Positions 54,393-63,469 of a stretch of 64,000 nucleotides of DNA are shown here, piece after piece. The translations under genes were made by a program, and so were the position numbers. The notes beneath the pieces were generated by a model. It ran no database searches. It was not told the origin of the DNA and saw only the letters and a list, made by a program, of their open reading frames with translations. Numbering within the stretch: the stretch's first letter is position 1; each line of letters opens with the position of its first letter. The DNA is taken from positions 62,001 to 126,000 of the forward strand of contig NZ_JAGKJI010000008.1 of the NCBI RefSeq assembly GCF_020329485.1, written 5' to 3'. This DNA is from Bradyrhizobium cenepequi (GTDB lineage Bacteria; Pseudomonadota; Alphaproteobacteria; Rhizobiales; Xanthobacteraceae).

Positions 54393-55780
54393 GAACGCTT
54401 CTCCTCGCGCTTGGCGGTAGCGGTGTCCTTGATCAGATAGCCAGTCACCGAGCGCTTCTTCTCGAGCCATTTTTGTGCGGCGGCGCGAACCTGCTCGGCG
54501 GTGACGGCGCGGATGCGGTCCGGCTGGCTTCCGATGTCTTCGATGGAAAGACCAGTGGTCAGCGCGCCGCCGTACCGATACGCCAGCACTGCCTGATTGT
54601 CCTGGGCGTAGATCGCTTCAGCGATCAGCTGGGTCTTGGCCCGCTCCAGATCTTCGGCGCGGATCGGGTTCTGCACAACGTCGGCGATGACGCCGTCGAT
54701 CACCTGCTCGACCTCAGCGAAGCTGACGCCGGATTTCGGCGCGGCCGAGATCGAGAACTGCGTCGGATCGAGCGAAATGCTCGAATAGCTGGCGCCGGCG
54801 GAGACCGCGAGCGGACGATCGACGACGAGGGCGCGATAGAGATAGGAGTTGCTGCCGCTGCCCATCAACTGCGCCAGCACGTCGAGGGCCGCGCTCTCGC
54901 CGGCCGCGGCTGTCGTCGCCGAGGGCACCAGATAGTAGCGGCGCATGCTGGGCTGCTCGACGCGCGGATCGGACAGCGTCACGGTGCGCGGGGCGGCCGG
55001 CTCCGGCTCCTGCGGGCGAATGCGCCGCGCAGGGATCGCGGGTTGCGCCGGGATCGGGCCGAAATTGCGTTCGACGAGCGGACGCAGGTCAGCGGCCTCG
55101 ACGTCGCCGGCGATCACCAGGATCGCGTTGTTGGGCGCATAGAAGCGGCGGTAGAACGCCAGCGCATCCTCGCGGTTGAGCTTCTCGATCTCCTGGTGCC
55201 AGCCGATCACCGGCCGGCCGTAGGGCTGGTTGAGATAGAGCGCGGTCATGATCTGCTCGTTCAGCCGCGCGTCGGGGCTATTGGCAACCCGCATGTTATA
55301 TTCCTCCAGCACGACATCGCGCTCGGGCAGCACGTTGTCGTCCTTGAGCACGAGGCCGGTCATGCGATCGGCCTCGAGCTCCATCATGGTCGGCAACTGC
55401 TCGCGTGGGACGCGCTGGAAGTAGCTGGTGTAATCAACTGAGGTGAAAGCGTTTTCGTTGCCCCCGACGCGAAACACGGTCTGGGAAAATTCGCCGAGTG
55501 CATGCTTGTAGGTGCCCTTGAACATTAGATGTTCAAGGAAATGGGCGAGCCCCGATTTGCCGGGCGTCTCGTCGGCCGAGCCGACCTTGTACCAGATCAT
55601 CTCCGTGACCACGGGCGTGCGGTGGTCGGGGATCACCACGACCTGGAGGCCGTTACTGAGCGTGAAGCTGGTCGGCGGAGCCGACGTGACCGCGGTCTGG
55701 GCAAACGCGCCGCCGGTGGAGAGACTGCAACTCGTGAGCAGTGCAGCAACAAGACAAGCCGCCGATCGGTATGAGGACAT
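54389..55780 (-). CDS. M16 zinc peptidase (pitrilysin family), active subunit
   Basis: 463 residues. ATG 55780 opens a signal sequence (SSYRSAACLVAALLTSCSLS; the Cys could make it a lipoprotein). The zinc site is complete: HFLEH in KSGLAHFLEHLMFKGT with the third ligand in MMELEADRM. Substrate-side RVPREQLPTM and the C-terminal R/Y region follow. Periplasmic protein degradation or quality control is the usual role. Both genes lie between the 33-bp inverted repeats, unusual for what is normally a chromosomal core pair. Confidence 0.92.
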   Translation of the reverse strand: MSSYRSAACLVAALLTSCSLSTGGAFAQTAVTSAPPTSFTLSNGLQVVVIPDHRTPVVTEMIWYKVGSADETPGKSGLAHFLEHLMFKGTYKHALGEFSQTVFRVGGNENAFTSVDYTSYFQRVPREQLPTMMELEADRMTGLVLKDDNVLPERDVVLEEYNMRVANSPDARLNEQIMTALYLNQPYGRPVIGWHQEIEKLNREDALAFYRRFYAPNNAILVIAGDVEAADLRPLVERNFGPIPAQPAIPARRIRPQEPEPAAPRTVTLSDPRVEQPSMRRYYLVPSATTAAAGESAALDVLAQLMGSGSNSYLYRALVVDRPLAVSAGASYSSISLDPTQFSISAAPKSGVSFAEVEQVIDGVIADVVQNPIRAEDLERAKTQLIAEAIYAQDNQAVLAYRYGGALTTGLSIEDIGSQPDRIRAVTAEQVRAAAQKWLEKKRSVTGYLIKDTATAKREEKRS

Positions 55781-56614
55781 CGGGATACGTGTAAACACCC
55801 GAGCCCAAAGGTCCCAGGAGAAAGCACGATAGGGTGACTGGTATTTTGCCCCGGCGTTGTCACCGACATAGTTCGTCAGCTGCTGGATCGGCATGGCCCT
55901 TCAAAAGCTCCATTGCAGTTCGTTTGGTATAAGGAATGAGGTGATGAACGAATTTCATCTCTCGGTTGCTCTATACTCTCCGATAATCCGATCGAGAGAG
56001 CCTATGCTTTTCCGCGGGACTATGGTCGGTCCAACGCGATTCGCATAACCCAAAGCATTACCCGTGCCAAAGAAAAAACTCTTTTAAATACAACGGGGGC
56101 ACCCGAACCAGCTATGTCGCGTCTCCAACACCGTCGTACATCGGACAATGCCAATCGACATTGACCCGTTGCGGGCCGCGTCGACAAGAGCGCTCCGCTC
56201 ATCGAAGTGCTCTTCACGCTGCTTTCCATCGAGTCACCCCTGAATTCAATGGTCGTTCCGGTCGCCCTTTTCCCGGCCGCAATTGGTCGTTGATCGTGAT
56301 GACGTCGCCAGCCTTGAGCGTCGGCCAACGCAGTCTTCGGAGAAAAAGACTCATCGCGAGATCCGAAGCACGCACGAGCGCAAAAATCCGCGGATCGTTG
56401 GCCTGGATCAGGAGCAGTAAACGCCCTGGAAAGCCTTCCACATGATGCGACCCATTAGAGCTCGCGCGCATGGCGAAGGAAGGCGGGCTGTCGGTCTCAA
56501 GGATGCAGCGCATCTGGCGGGCCTTCAGGTGCAGCCTCACCCGATGGACACGTTCAAGCTCACGACCGACCCGGATCTCGTGGCCAGGGCGGTACAATAC
56601 TCAAGCCCAGGCAT
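55781..56614. other. spacer upstream of the M16 pair
   Basis: The frame on the minus strand at 56214-56597 (IQANDPRIFALVRASDLAMS then LFLRRLRWPTLKAGDVITIN) looks protein-like but I recognise no family and its start is lost. Promoter of the M16 operon is presumably near 55900-56000; no clear motif. Confidence 0.35.
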
Positions 56615-56647
56615 CGTAATGTCGCGAATTTCTGGTTCGGGACACTA
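56615..56647 (-). repeat. 33-bp inverted repeat, right copy
   Basis: On the minus strand TAGTGTCCCGAACCAGAAAT then TCGCGACATTACG; partner of 52671-52703 at 3.9 kb distance. Confidence 0.7.
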
Positions 56648-56850
56648 GCTAGATAGAACGAATTGGGATGGCGTCCGAATGAGGTCTATTGATGCAGGCC
56701 GGCACTCTCTAACGAGATGAATCAGTACTCGACGCACGAAGATATTTTGTCGTCTTCATCGCCGTTCGTTATCGTCAGGTCAAATGCCGTCGACGCTCAG
56801 CACCGATAGACCCCTTGCTATGAAACGCTGCCATCGGAATTCTCTATAGT

Positions 56851-57090
56851 GTGACCGGATCAAAGGCTCTCTGGGAAATTATCAGCTCGACTGGAGCATT
56901 CTTCAAGCCAAGCGAACCTCTGGTTGCTGGGTGGAGTATCGGCTTCACCTCAATGAGAGGGAACGCGAACCACTACGCCGTGACGGTCGAAACTTTGACG
57001 CTCATTTCCGGGGAAGCTATCGTACATCCAGCCGATCTACCTAACGACTTTGATCAACCGAGGAATGGGGGCCAAACACCGCGGAATTGA
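56851..57090 (+). CDS. possible small protein, unknown
   Basis: 79 codons from a GTG without a convincing ribosome site; MTGSKALWEIISSTGAFFKP to QPRNGGQTPRN. The only support is the strong hairpin starting two bases after its stop. No family. Confidence 0.25.
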   Translation: MTGSKALWEIISSTGAFFKPSEPLVAGWSIGFTSMRGNANHYAVTVETLTLISGEAIVHPADLPNDFDQPRNGGQTPRN

Positions 57091-57091
57091 G

Positions 57092-57118
57092 TGCCGGAGC
57101 CGATGCATCGCTCCGGCA
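57092..57118 (+). terminator. strong hairpin, terminator-like
   Basis: TGCCGGAGC (57092-57100) pairs with GCTCCGGCA (57110-57118) around CGATGCATC-like loop sequence; TTCTGTTG follows, a weak T-run. Would serve plus-strand transcription. Confidence 0.5.
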
Positions 57119-57455
57119 TTCTGTTGCTCCGCGCGTCGAGGCCCCAAGACTAAACCGTTTGCACGCGTACCAACGTGACGAGATTGGTGCGCCGAACAAC
57201 TTGGGTTTGGAATGGAAGATTCCACAGTGCTGCGAACGGCCAGTCAACTTGGAAGAGAGTGCTTTGCGATCTCCTCAGGGCGCCTCCTGGGCTTCATAGG
57301 GGTTTGATCTACCCGCAGAGAGACCAAGCAGACATTCACGTCCCGGCGGCAAGTACTAGATTTCAGCGCATGGTTGGGAATAGGGATGTTCAAGTTCGAA
57401 CGAATGGACCGAAGAAGCATCCTAAAGAGCTGGAAATACGGCGCAGTGATCCCAA

Positions 57456-58769
57456 TCAGAGCATCGTCAATAGTCGATGCTCCAAATTCCGGCCCACCAG
57501 CCTGTCGCGCGCGATCACGAGGCACTCTACCGTACCTGCCTCTTGATCGGCGGCAAGCGGAATGACGCCTTCCTTGTGTGTGCTATCGAATAGCAATCCC
57601 TCATCGACCAAATAATCAACCGCCATTCGGAGCGAGCTTAGTCGAACGTTCCGCACAGAGGAAATCACGTAGGAACGGGAATAGTCGGGTCCTAGCAACC
57701 GGTCAGCAATGCTGTGCAACACCGAGCCCCCGCCCCACCGACCGTTCGCTTCATTAAACAGCAGCCGCCCGTCAATCGAGAAAATGGCGTCTATGTTGAT
57801 CATTCCGCAGTATCCCAACGTCCGCGCAAGCTCTACAAATCGATAGGCGTGCGCGTAAGCGGTCGCGCATTGCTCATTGCTCAGGTCGCTTGGAAGCTCT
57901 AGTCCGGTCCAGACGAGAGCTCTTTCGGATCGATCTTCGCTTGGACGCAGACGTATGTTCCCGCTGTTGACGTATTCGATTGAACCGTTTTCCTCGATTT
58001 CAAACTCAAGGTAGAACAGAGAACGAGCCAAGTGGTACGATTCGACGACCACCGTTTTGCACGACGGGGTTGTCATCTCATACCAAAGTGCGTCAGGATC
58101 AAACGACGGCCAAAGGACTCGCCGGGTGTCTCTTGCCCCAGGTAGTGGAGCGCTCTCCTTGCCGGTTAATATGACATTTCCAACCCCGCCGGCTCCATTG
58201 TCTAACTTTACAATCACGCTGCCGGTTTCAGACCTCAGGGAAGTGACCGCTCTGAATAATTCGTCTGAGCTTGTTGTCACGCATCCGCTGGGCAGCGGAA
58301 GTGCGACACTTGCTGCCAATTGACGGAAGTGGCTCTTGCGGTTCAATAGATCAGGCCCTCGCTGCAGAGCGAAGTCGTCCCCGTTCTGCGGTATGCCGAG
58401 CATCGCGGCTAAGCGAGCAACGCCTTCAGTAGAGTAGCAGGCACATAGTTTCCAATGTGTTTTCTGACCGATGTGGCGGCTGAGTTGTTCAACAACTGTA
58501 TTGGACTGCAGAGTGAAATCACTAAGGATTGTCTCGTGCGCGTTTTCTGGCGCGAGCACCAAGACGGTCGAGGGGTCAAACTTAAGCGTCGCGCCAACGT
58601 AGTGTAGCAGGTCAGTTGGGATCGCTACCGGAGAGACAATTAGGTCGCCCGCTTGTGCGAACCATACGGAGCGCCAAGCCGATTTGGCGGCAAGCAAAAG
58701 TTGGATTGCCGTCAGATCGGCGCCCGACATTTGGGCGGTACCGGCATTCATAATTAGGATCCGCGGCAT
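57456..58769 (-). CDS. PGM1-like ATP-grasp peptide ligase
   Basis: 437 residues from ATG 58769 with GGAG seven bases upstream. N-terminal pre-ATP-grasp part (MPRILIMNAGTAQMSGADLT), central ATP-grasp with the lysine in SVIVKLDNGAGGVGN and the metal-binding acid in MINIDAIFSIDGRLLFNEAN GRWGG (split). C-terminal region RLSSLRMAVDYLVDEGLLFD then GVIPLA resembles the C-terminal domain of PGM1, the pheganomycin peptide ligase. Such enzymes join an amino group to a carboxylate using ATP. It follows an acyl-CoA synthetase after 170 bases on the same strand; one product pathway is likely. I cannot name the substrates. Confidence 0.75.
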   Translation of the reverse strand: MPRILIMNAGTAQMSGADLTAIQLLLAAKSAWRSVWFAQAGDLIVSPVAIPTDLLHYVGATLKFDPSTVLVLAPENAHETILSDFTLQSNTVVEQLSRHIGQKTHWKLCACYSTEGVARLAAMLGIPQNGDDFALQRGPDLLNRKSHFRQLAASVALPLPSGCVTTSSDELFRAVTSLRSETGSVIVKLDNGAGGVGNVILTGKESAPLPGARDTRRVLWPSFDPDALWYEMTTPSCKTVVVESYHLARSLFYLEFEIEENGSIEYVNSGNIRLRPSEDRSERALVWTGLELPSDLSNEQCATAYAHAYRFVELARTLGYCGMINIDAIFSIDGRLLFNEANGRWGGGSVLHSIADRLLGPDYSRSYVISSVRNVRLSSLRMAVDYLVDEGLLFDSTHKEGVIPLAADQEAGTVECLVIARDRLVGRNLEHRLLTML

Positions 58770-58938
58770 CAACTAGCTCCGGGGTATTTGGCATATTTGG
58801 AGGCAGTCCCGCACTACGATGAACGTGCGCCAGCGTATTCGTGTAGAACAGTTGACCGAAACGACTTCCGTGAGCTTGAGACGCAAGATCGCCTGCGGAT
58901 GGCAAGGGAGTTATTGCTTAGCGCCAAACCGTCGATAC

Positions 58939-60477
58939 TCAATTGCTGCCTCCTTGCTGGCTTGATCGCGCATCGAGCTCTTTCAGCATAAAATGCTGGA
59001 TTTTACCCAGCGCGGTTCGCGGCAATTCTGCCGTGAAGATGATTTCGCGCGGCGTTTTGAAGTGGGCGAGCTGCGACTGCACATGCGCGGTCAGTGCTTC
59101 CGCGTCAATCCCAGCCCCCGACCGCCTGATCACGTAGGCGACCGGCACTTCATCCCAGCGCGGATCTGGCCGACCGACGACTGCGCATTCTGCAACATCG
59201 GGATGCTCCATAAGCACACGCTCGACTTCCGCCGGATAGATGTTTTCTCCGCCGGAAATGATCAGATTCTTTTTGCGATCATGGACCCAAAAATATCCAT
59301 CGGCGTCGCGGCGGCCTATGTCACCAGTGTGATACCAGCCGTTATGCAGCGCCTCGCGCGTTGCTTGTTGATTGCCCCAATACTCGCAGAAGACATGAGG
59401 TCCGCGCACTGCGATCTCACCCGGGGTGCCTGGCGGCAGCTTGTTGCCGGCATTATCGATGATTGCCGCTTCGCAGCACAGGCCGGGCAGGCCAGTCGTA
59501 CCCCCACGCGTGAGATCGCCGCCGAGTCTCGTATAGACAGCAATTGGGCAGGTCTCCGTGGAGCCATACACCTGCAGCACCGGTACGCCGCGTGCGACAA
59601 AGCGTTCGATCAGGTGCTGCGGCACCATGGTTGAGCCGGTGGAAATTGCTCTGAGTGAGGTTAGGTCGGTGGTCGACCACTGAGGATGGTCGGTCAGGGC
59701 TTGAATCGTGGCAGGCACCAGCACGGCTAGCGTAGGCCGGTCGCACTCGAACGCGGCAACCGTCGCCTCTGGCGTAAACCGAGTGTGGATCGTGACCGTC
59801 GCGCCCTGATGCAGCGCCGGCGTGGTCTGGATATTGAGGCCGCCGACGTGGAACAGTGGCAACACTGTCAAGACATGGTCAGCCGAGGTGAGTCCATGCA
59901 TGTGCTGACTCATAACCCCATTCCACAGCAAGGCCTCTTGGCGGAGCACAGCGCCTTTCGGCCGTCCTGTGGTGCCCGAGGTATAGACGATCAGAAGCGG
60001 GCAGGACAGGTCCGTGTGCGGATTGCGACCATCGCCGCGCCCTCGGTCTAGCAGGCCATCCCACGTGCTTCCGCCGAGGGGCGCAAAATCGAAGCCGACG
60101 ACGAAGATATCTGGCAGTTGCTCCGCCAGCGCCGGCAGGAGTGCCTCGAAGGCGTGTTCGACCACCAGCACCTTGGCGGCGGCGTCGGACAGGATGAAGA
60201 GCTGCTCGGCGACCGCAAGCCTCCAGTTCAATGGCACGAGCATTGCGCCGAGCCGTGCGCAGGCATACAGCAGCACCAGGTAGTCAGGCCGGTTAAGGCT
60301 AAGGATCGCGACGCGATCGCCTCTCCCGACACTGAGTTGGCTCTTTAGGGCGCGCGCGACCTGCTCGATCCGTCGATTGAAGACGGCGTAGCTTAAGGTC
60401 TCGCCCTCGAAATGGATCGCGGGCTTGTCGGGAGCGAACGCCGCGTTGCGCTCAATCAGCGTGCAGAGATCAACCAT
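58939..60477 (-). CDS. AMP-forming acyl-CoA synthetase
   Basis: 512 residues, ANL superfamily. P-loop-like YTSGTTGRPKGAVL, A-loop QVYGSTETCPI, the aspartate/arginine region YHTGDIGRRDADGYFWVHDR, and the catalytic lysine in LPRTALGKIQHFML are complete. It activates a carboxylic acid (fatty, aryl or aliphatic) to its CoA thioester. ATG 60477 fits the family start (MVDLCTLIERNAAFAPDKPA); the frame is open to 60543. The ATP-grasp ligase follows. A NolA-type promoter reads toward it from 61125-61155, with a GcrA-like remnant between. Confidence 0.88.
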   Translation of the reverse strand: MVDLCTLIERNAAFAPDKPAIHFEGETLSYAVFNRRIEQVARALKSQLSVGRGDRVAILSLNRPDYLVLLYACARLGAMLVPLNWRLAVAEQLFILSDAAAKVLVVEHAFEALLPALAEQLPDIFVVGFDFAPLGGSTWDGLLDRGRGDGRNPHTDLSCPLLIVYTSGTTGRPKGAVLRQEALLWNGVMSQHMHGLTSADHVLTVLPLFHVGGLNIQTTPALHQGATVTIHTRFTPEATVAAFECDRPTLAVLVPATIQALTDHPQWSTTDLTSLRAISTGSTMVPQHLIERFVARGVPVLQVYGSTETCPIAVYTRLGGDLTRGGTTGLPGLCCEAAIIDNAGNKLPPGTPGEIAVRGPHVFCEYWGNQQATREALHNGWYHTGDIGRRDADGYFWVHDRKKNLIISGGENIYPAEVERVLMEHPDVAECAVVGRPDPRWDEVPVAYVIRRSGAGIDAEALTAHVQSQLAHFKTPREIIFTAELPRTALGKIQHFMLKELDARSSQQGGSN

Positions 60478-60703
60478 CAGTCTTCCGCTTTCCCTGGCTT
60501 GCACACTACTTCCCTCCCGAAGCGGCCAATGAGAGCTCCTCAACGTCCCTCGGAAGGTGTCGATGACCGCGTTGTTGTCTTAGATGAGGCGCCTCCGGTC
60601 AGGTATCTGCAAAACGGTGCAGCTTGTGACGATGTCATGAGGCTCAGGTACGGTGGAATGTAATCCGAGGACTCAAAGTGTAGGCTCTTGCTCACGTCCG
60701 TCA
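60478..60703. other. spacer before the acyl-CoA synthetase
   Basis: No gene or clear motif. Confidence 0.35.
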
Positions 60704-61110
60704 GTTTTGCTCGACAGGGGCTCCGTGCATCCGACAATGGTGATAAGCGCACCATGAGGAGATTTTGCTGCGCGATCTGCTCAATACAGGCTCGCCACAC
60801 ATATAGGCGGCTCTGGGATCCCCATCTTTGAAGCCGATAATGGCTCGGCATTGGCCTTCAGTGTGATTGACTAGCAAGACCGTCTTGGAGCCGTCAGGTC
60901 TTTTCACATTGCCGCTCCGAGATACGGGGCAATCTCTCGCAATGTCGCGCCGATCATGGCGAGCGAAAGTTGCCGCCAAAGCTCCTTGGGAACTTCTGCA
61001 GCCCGATCGACCTTTGTGCGATGTTGTCGCCATACCAGCTCCCAGGGATCTGTGCGCACACGACAAAACCACGTTCCTCGGATTGAGCGCGGCGCGGCCG
61101 GAAACCGGCG
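60704..61110 (-). pseudogene. GcrA-like regulator, frameshifted
   Basis: Two frames make one protein: KELWRQLSLAMIGATLREIA PYLG (split; the GcrA DNA-binding LW..G.S...IA..LG pattern) and, after an indel near 60920, HTEGQCRAIIGFKDGDPRAA, MCGEPVLSRSRSKISSWCAY HHCRMHG, the GcrA C-terminal GQCRxPIG...FCGxPVxxGxxYCxxHxxxAY pattern. GcrA works with CcrM methylation in cell-cycle control; nodules of some rhizobia involve cell-cycle change. Here it is probably a decayed island paralogue. Confidence 0.55.
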
Positions 61111-61124
61111 CCACCTACTTTGAG

Positions 61125-61155
61125 ATCGTACAATCTGACGCCACGTGCGATTCAA
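61125..61155 (-). promoter_or_regulatory. NolA-type promoter copy 5
   Basis: On the minus strand TTGAAT (61150-61155), 19 bases (CGCACGTGGCGTCAGATTG), TACGAT (61125-61130). Spacer identical to copy 1 except one base. It reads toward the GcrA-like remnant and the acyl-CoA synthetase - ATP-grasp genes. Confidence 0.6.
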
Positions 61156-61498
61156 GTCCCTTTGGGGGCCGTCGTGTGAATATGTCCAAACTCCGAGGCC
61201 TCCAGGAGCAGCGACGATACGAAAACTGAAAAAAGCACCGCCATTTCCTCAAAGGATCTGGCCCGAGCCGGGCTAGCGTTGCCGGCGCCAAGGCCTTGAG
61301 GCGCCGTCTTTGTGAGCAGCGCAGCTGATGCGCTGAGTTTCCCGTTCAGGGCTGATCTTCTCGCTGCCATGATGCTGTTCGCTTCTGGGTAAGAAGCCGA
61401 GCTGCCAGAGGAGTCGCTATCGAGACAGAGTAATTACTGGTGTCACTTGCATGCAGGGCAGGAACTTGCTGGATGCGAGCTGCCTCGGATTTTTCCGA
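61156..61498. other. spacer
   Basis: Holds the flank shared with the hisC-nolA region (about 61160-61210). No gene. Confidence 0.4.
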
Positions 61499-61801
61499 TC
61501 AGAACCTTCTTACGATGTGTGCGCGAATCGCATTTGCTTTGGCGTCAATCCAGCCGCGCTCGCGCGCGCTTGCGACCATCTTGGCGTAGGCCGCTTCCCA
61601 GGTTTCGTTGTCCTTGGGGCAGCCAGGCAGGATAGGCACTAAATCAATAGGCACCAGCGCATTGTCGTGGTCAACAAGCGTGATCCATTTCAAGTCTGAA
61701 GGCTTAGCGGCAAGTGGGCCCTTCAAGACGAGCTCAAACCTGCAAAAATCGAAGGGCTCCGCCAGTTGCACTCCCGTCTCGGGCGAGTATTCTATGATCA
61801 C
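61499..61801 (-). CDS. small conserved-looking protein, unknown, behind flavin reductase
   Basis: 100 residues from a GTG preceded by GAAGGGG. IIEYSPETGVQLAEPFDFCR, then PSDLKWITLVDHDNALVPID and WEAAYAKMVASARERGWIDA KANAIRAHI (split) read like a compact cytoplasmic protein. No family I can name. It follows the flavin reductase by 88 bases on the same strand, so a role with it is likely. Confidence 0.55.
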   Translation of the reverse strand: MIIEYSPETGVQLAEPFDFCRFELVLKGPLAAKPSDLKWITLVDHDNALVPIDLVPILPGCPKDNETWEAAYAKMVASARERGWIDAKANAIRAHIVRRF

Positions 61802-61888
61802 GACGCGGCCCCTTCATTGTGACTTTTCAACATGAGCCTAGCCGTAGAGTTTCGTTAGGAACAGCGACATTGCGGTGAAAGCCTGCAC

Positions 61889-62389
61889 TCAGCCGTACGG
61901 TACCGTTCGAAGCTCGCTACGGAAGTTAATGAGTGGATTGCCTTGAGCTGATCGCGTCGCGACAATCCGGCCGATAAAGATCCCATGGGTGCCGACGACT
62001 TGGTGGTGATGCAAGACGCATTCGAGCACGCAGATTGCGCTTTGCAGAATCGGTACGTCAAGAACGCCCTGATCCCATGGCGCTGTATCGAAACGGTGGA
62101 CACCGTTTGCGCCATGCCGGCCGGCGAAACGCAGTGCGAGGTCTTGCTGATTGCCGCCGAGAAGAGTCACGCCAAAAGTGCCGTTGGCGAGTATCGTGTC
62201 GTGAGTTTCGGAACTTGCATTAATACCGACCAGCAAGCAGGGCGGCTCATTGCAGATCGAGGTAATAGAACTGACCGTTAGTCCGCGCCGTCCGACAGCC
62301 GTTCCGGTCGCTACAATGGAGACACCGCTCGCCAGATTTCGCATGGCTTGGCGAAACTCGATCGCCTCGATGGACTGAATATCGCTCAT
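61889..62389 (-). CDS. flavin reductase (HpaC/NtaB type)
   Basis: 166 residues from ATG 62389. FRQAMRNLASGVSIVATGTA, GLTVSSITSICNEPPCLLVG INASSETHD (split) and GIFIGRIVATRSAQGNPLIN give the flavin_reduct signature that supplies FMNH2 to two-component monooxygenases. A partner is not adjacent; the luciferase-like monooxygenase at 16173 could be one, or a distant gene. The frame is open to 62593, but the family begins at the chosen start. No strong ribosome site. Confidence 0.82.
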   Translation of the reverse strand: MSDIQSIEAIEFRQAMRNLASGVSIVATGTAVGRRGLTVSSITSICNEPPCLLVGINASSETHDTILANGTFGVTLLGGNQQDLALRFAGRHGANGVHRFDTAPWDQGVLDVPILQSAICVLECVLHHHQVVGTHGIFIGRIVATRSAQGNPLINFRSELRTVPYG

Positions 62390-62399
62390 CCGGGAAGAC

Positions 62400-62660
62400 G
62401 ATTGCCAGCTCACAGCCCAGCTCCGGAGTGGCGCTTGACTTCGAACGTTTGCGCTATGCGGGGATTGCGTGGGTCGCGACTTCCGAACTTGCGCCCGCGC
62501 AGTTCGTATTTGATCGTACCGATAATCTGACTGCTCCACAGCAGGATCTGGCGATGCAGCTGAACACAATCGGTGGCTCCGCTTGGATGACAACGTTCAG
62601 CGTACCTCCGCGTCGGATCGCATCCGTTCCGCGTCCTCGTGGCGTAGCAACAGCGATGGC
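62400..62660 (-). pseudogene. possible ABC peptide-binding protein remnant
   Basis: RRGGTLNVVIQAEPPIV at about 62570-62625 resembles the mature start of oligopeptide/nickel-binding proteins (RGGTLxVxxxxEPP). The following sequence fits only in mixed frames. Very short. Confidence 0.3.
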
Positions 62661-62716
62661 GAAGGGGCCCCGTACGCCCGAAGGGCAGGCGGTCGGTGAT
62701 CTGTCTGCGCGTGGCG

Positions 62717-62959
62717 TTAGTCGCTGCGAGTTGTTCCTCGGTGTGAGATTGGCATCGCCGTCGCGCCGTTTTGCTTTCCGACGCTGTTGAAAAGGCGCTC
62801 TTTCGCGACGAGAAGACGCTCGTCCAGCGTCGCGTGCAACGAAACCCGCAGCTCGGGCGGGATCGATTCGTCTGTATCGATCATTTCCCGAAACCTCCGA
62901 AACATGCGTTCGATCTTTGCGATCGATTCGAGTACCGTGATCATCTGCCAGGACATCAT
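62717..62959 (-). CDS. small helical protein (cassette gene A, copy 2)
   Basis: 80 residues. Its ATG overlaps the stop of the preceding gene C (ATGA). VLESIAKIERMFRRFREMID TDESIPPELR (split) and SLHATLDERLLVAKERLFN match the gene at 14116-14322 over about 47 residues, roughly half identical. Two coupled copies argue for a real gene. Function unknown. Confidence 0.55.
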   Translation of the reverse strand: MMSWQMITVLESIAKIERMFRRFREMIDTDESIPPELRVSLHATLDERLLVAKERLFNSVGKQNGATAMPISHRGTTRSD

Positions 62960-63213
62960 TGCTTGTCGCCTTTGGCGCGAGAGCGCGAAGCGTGAGTCCC
63001 CAAGCCGCTTGTCCTTTCGACGATCTCGGTGCGTCGCTTTGCACCGGCTCTCGCGATCTTAGCGGCGGTCGATCTGTCAGGCGCCGCATTGGCTTCGATC
63101 AGCTCGGCAAGGTCGATACGGTACGCAGGCGGCAGCCTGATAAGCGCGCTGCTCCGAGCATACACCGCCCTCATCTGACGAAGCTTCGCCTCGATTTGTG
63201 AAACATTTTCCAT
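62956..63213 (-). CDS. small coiled-coil protein (cassette gene C, copy 2)
   Basis: 85 residues. MENVSQIEAKLRQMRAVYAR matches copy 1 at 13425-13640; after residue 20 the two copies diverge, then EANAAPDRSTAAKIARAGAK is loosely alike. Coupled to gene A. Follows the decayed gene B by about 22 bases. Confidence 0.55.
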   Translation of the reverse strand: MENVSQIEAKLRQMRAVYARSSALIRLPPAYRIDLAELIEANAAPDRSTAAKIARAGAKRRTEIVERTSGLGTHASRSRAKGDKQ

Positions 63214-63235
63214 GATTTGCTCTTACTGTCTTAGG

Positions 63236-63469
63236 TTAAGCTACGGCTATTCCGTGCAAACGGTGCATTTCGTCCCACCATCGCCGGCCGCGCTTCTCGG
63301 CCGTCGTCAAATGCAAGACAGAGCACCGGCTCGGTGCGGACGTGATTGAGTTCCGCGGACCTCTGAATGCTGATCTAGCCGTTGTCGAACAGCGGCGACA
63401 CCTCAATGTCGCTTGCGGCGAGCAGCATTCGGAGCGAAGCGAGCTCCGCTGGGAGGCGTTGCGCGCCAT
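63236..63469 (-). pseudogene. cassette gene B, copy 2, decayed
   Basis: ATG 63469 overlaps the trpC stop. [23 protein letters not shown] in one frame and [20 protein letters not shown] in another match gene B at 13648 (EVALLRMQLAANGIIAPPPS; INIQLFAEINH; GGRWWVKKHNLRGLAV). A stop and a frameshift make it nonfunctional. Confidence 0.6.

Noticed and set aside
53064..55441. Long plus-strand frames of 302 and 361 codons
   Set aside because: Antisense to the two M16 peptidase genes; His/Arg-rich shadow composition.
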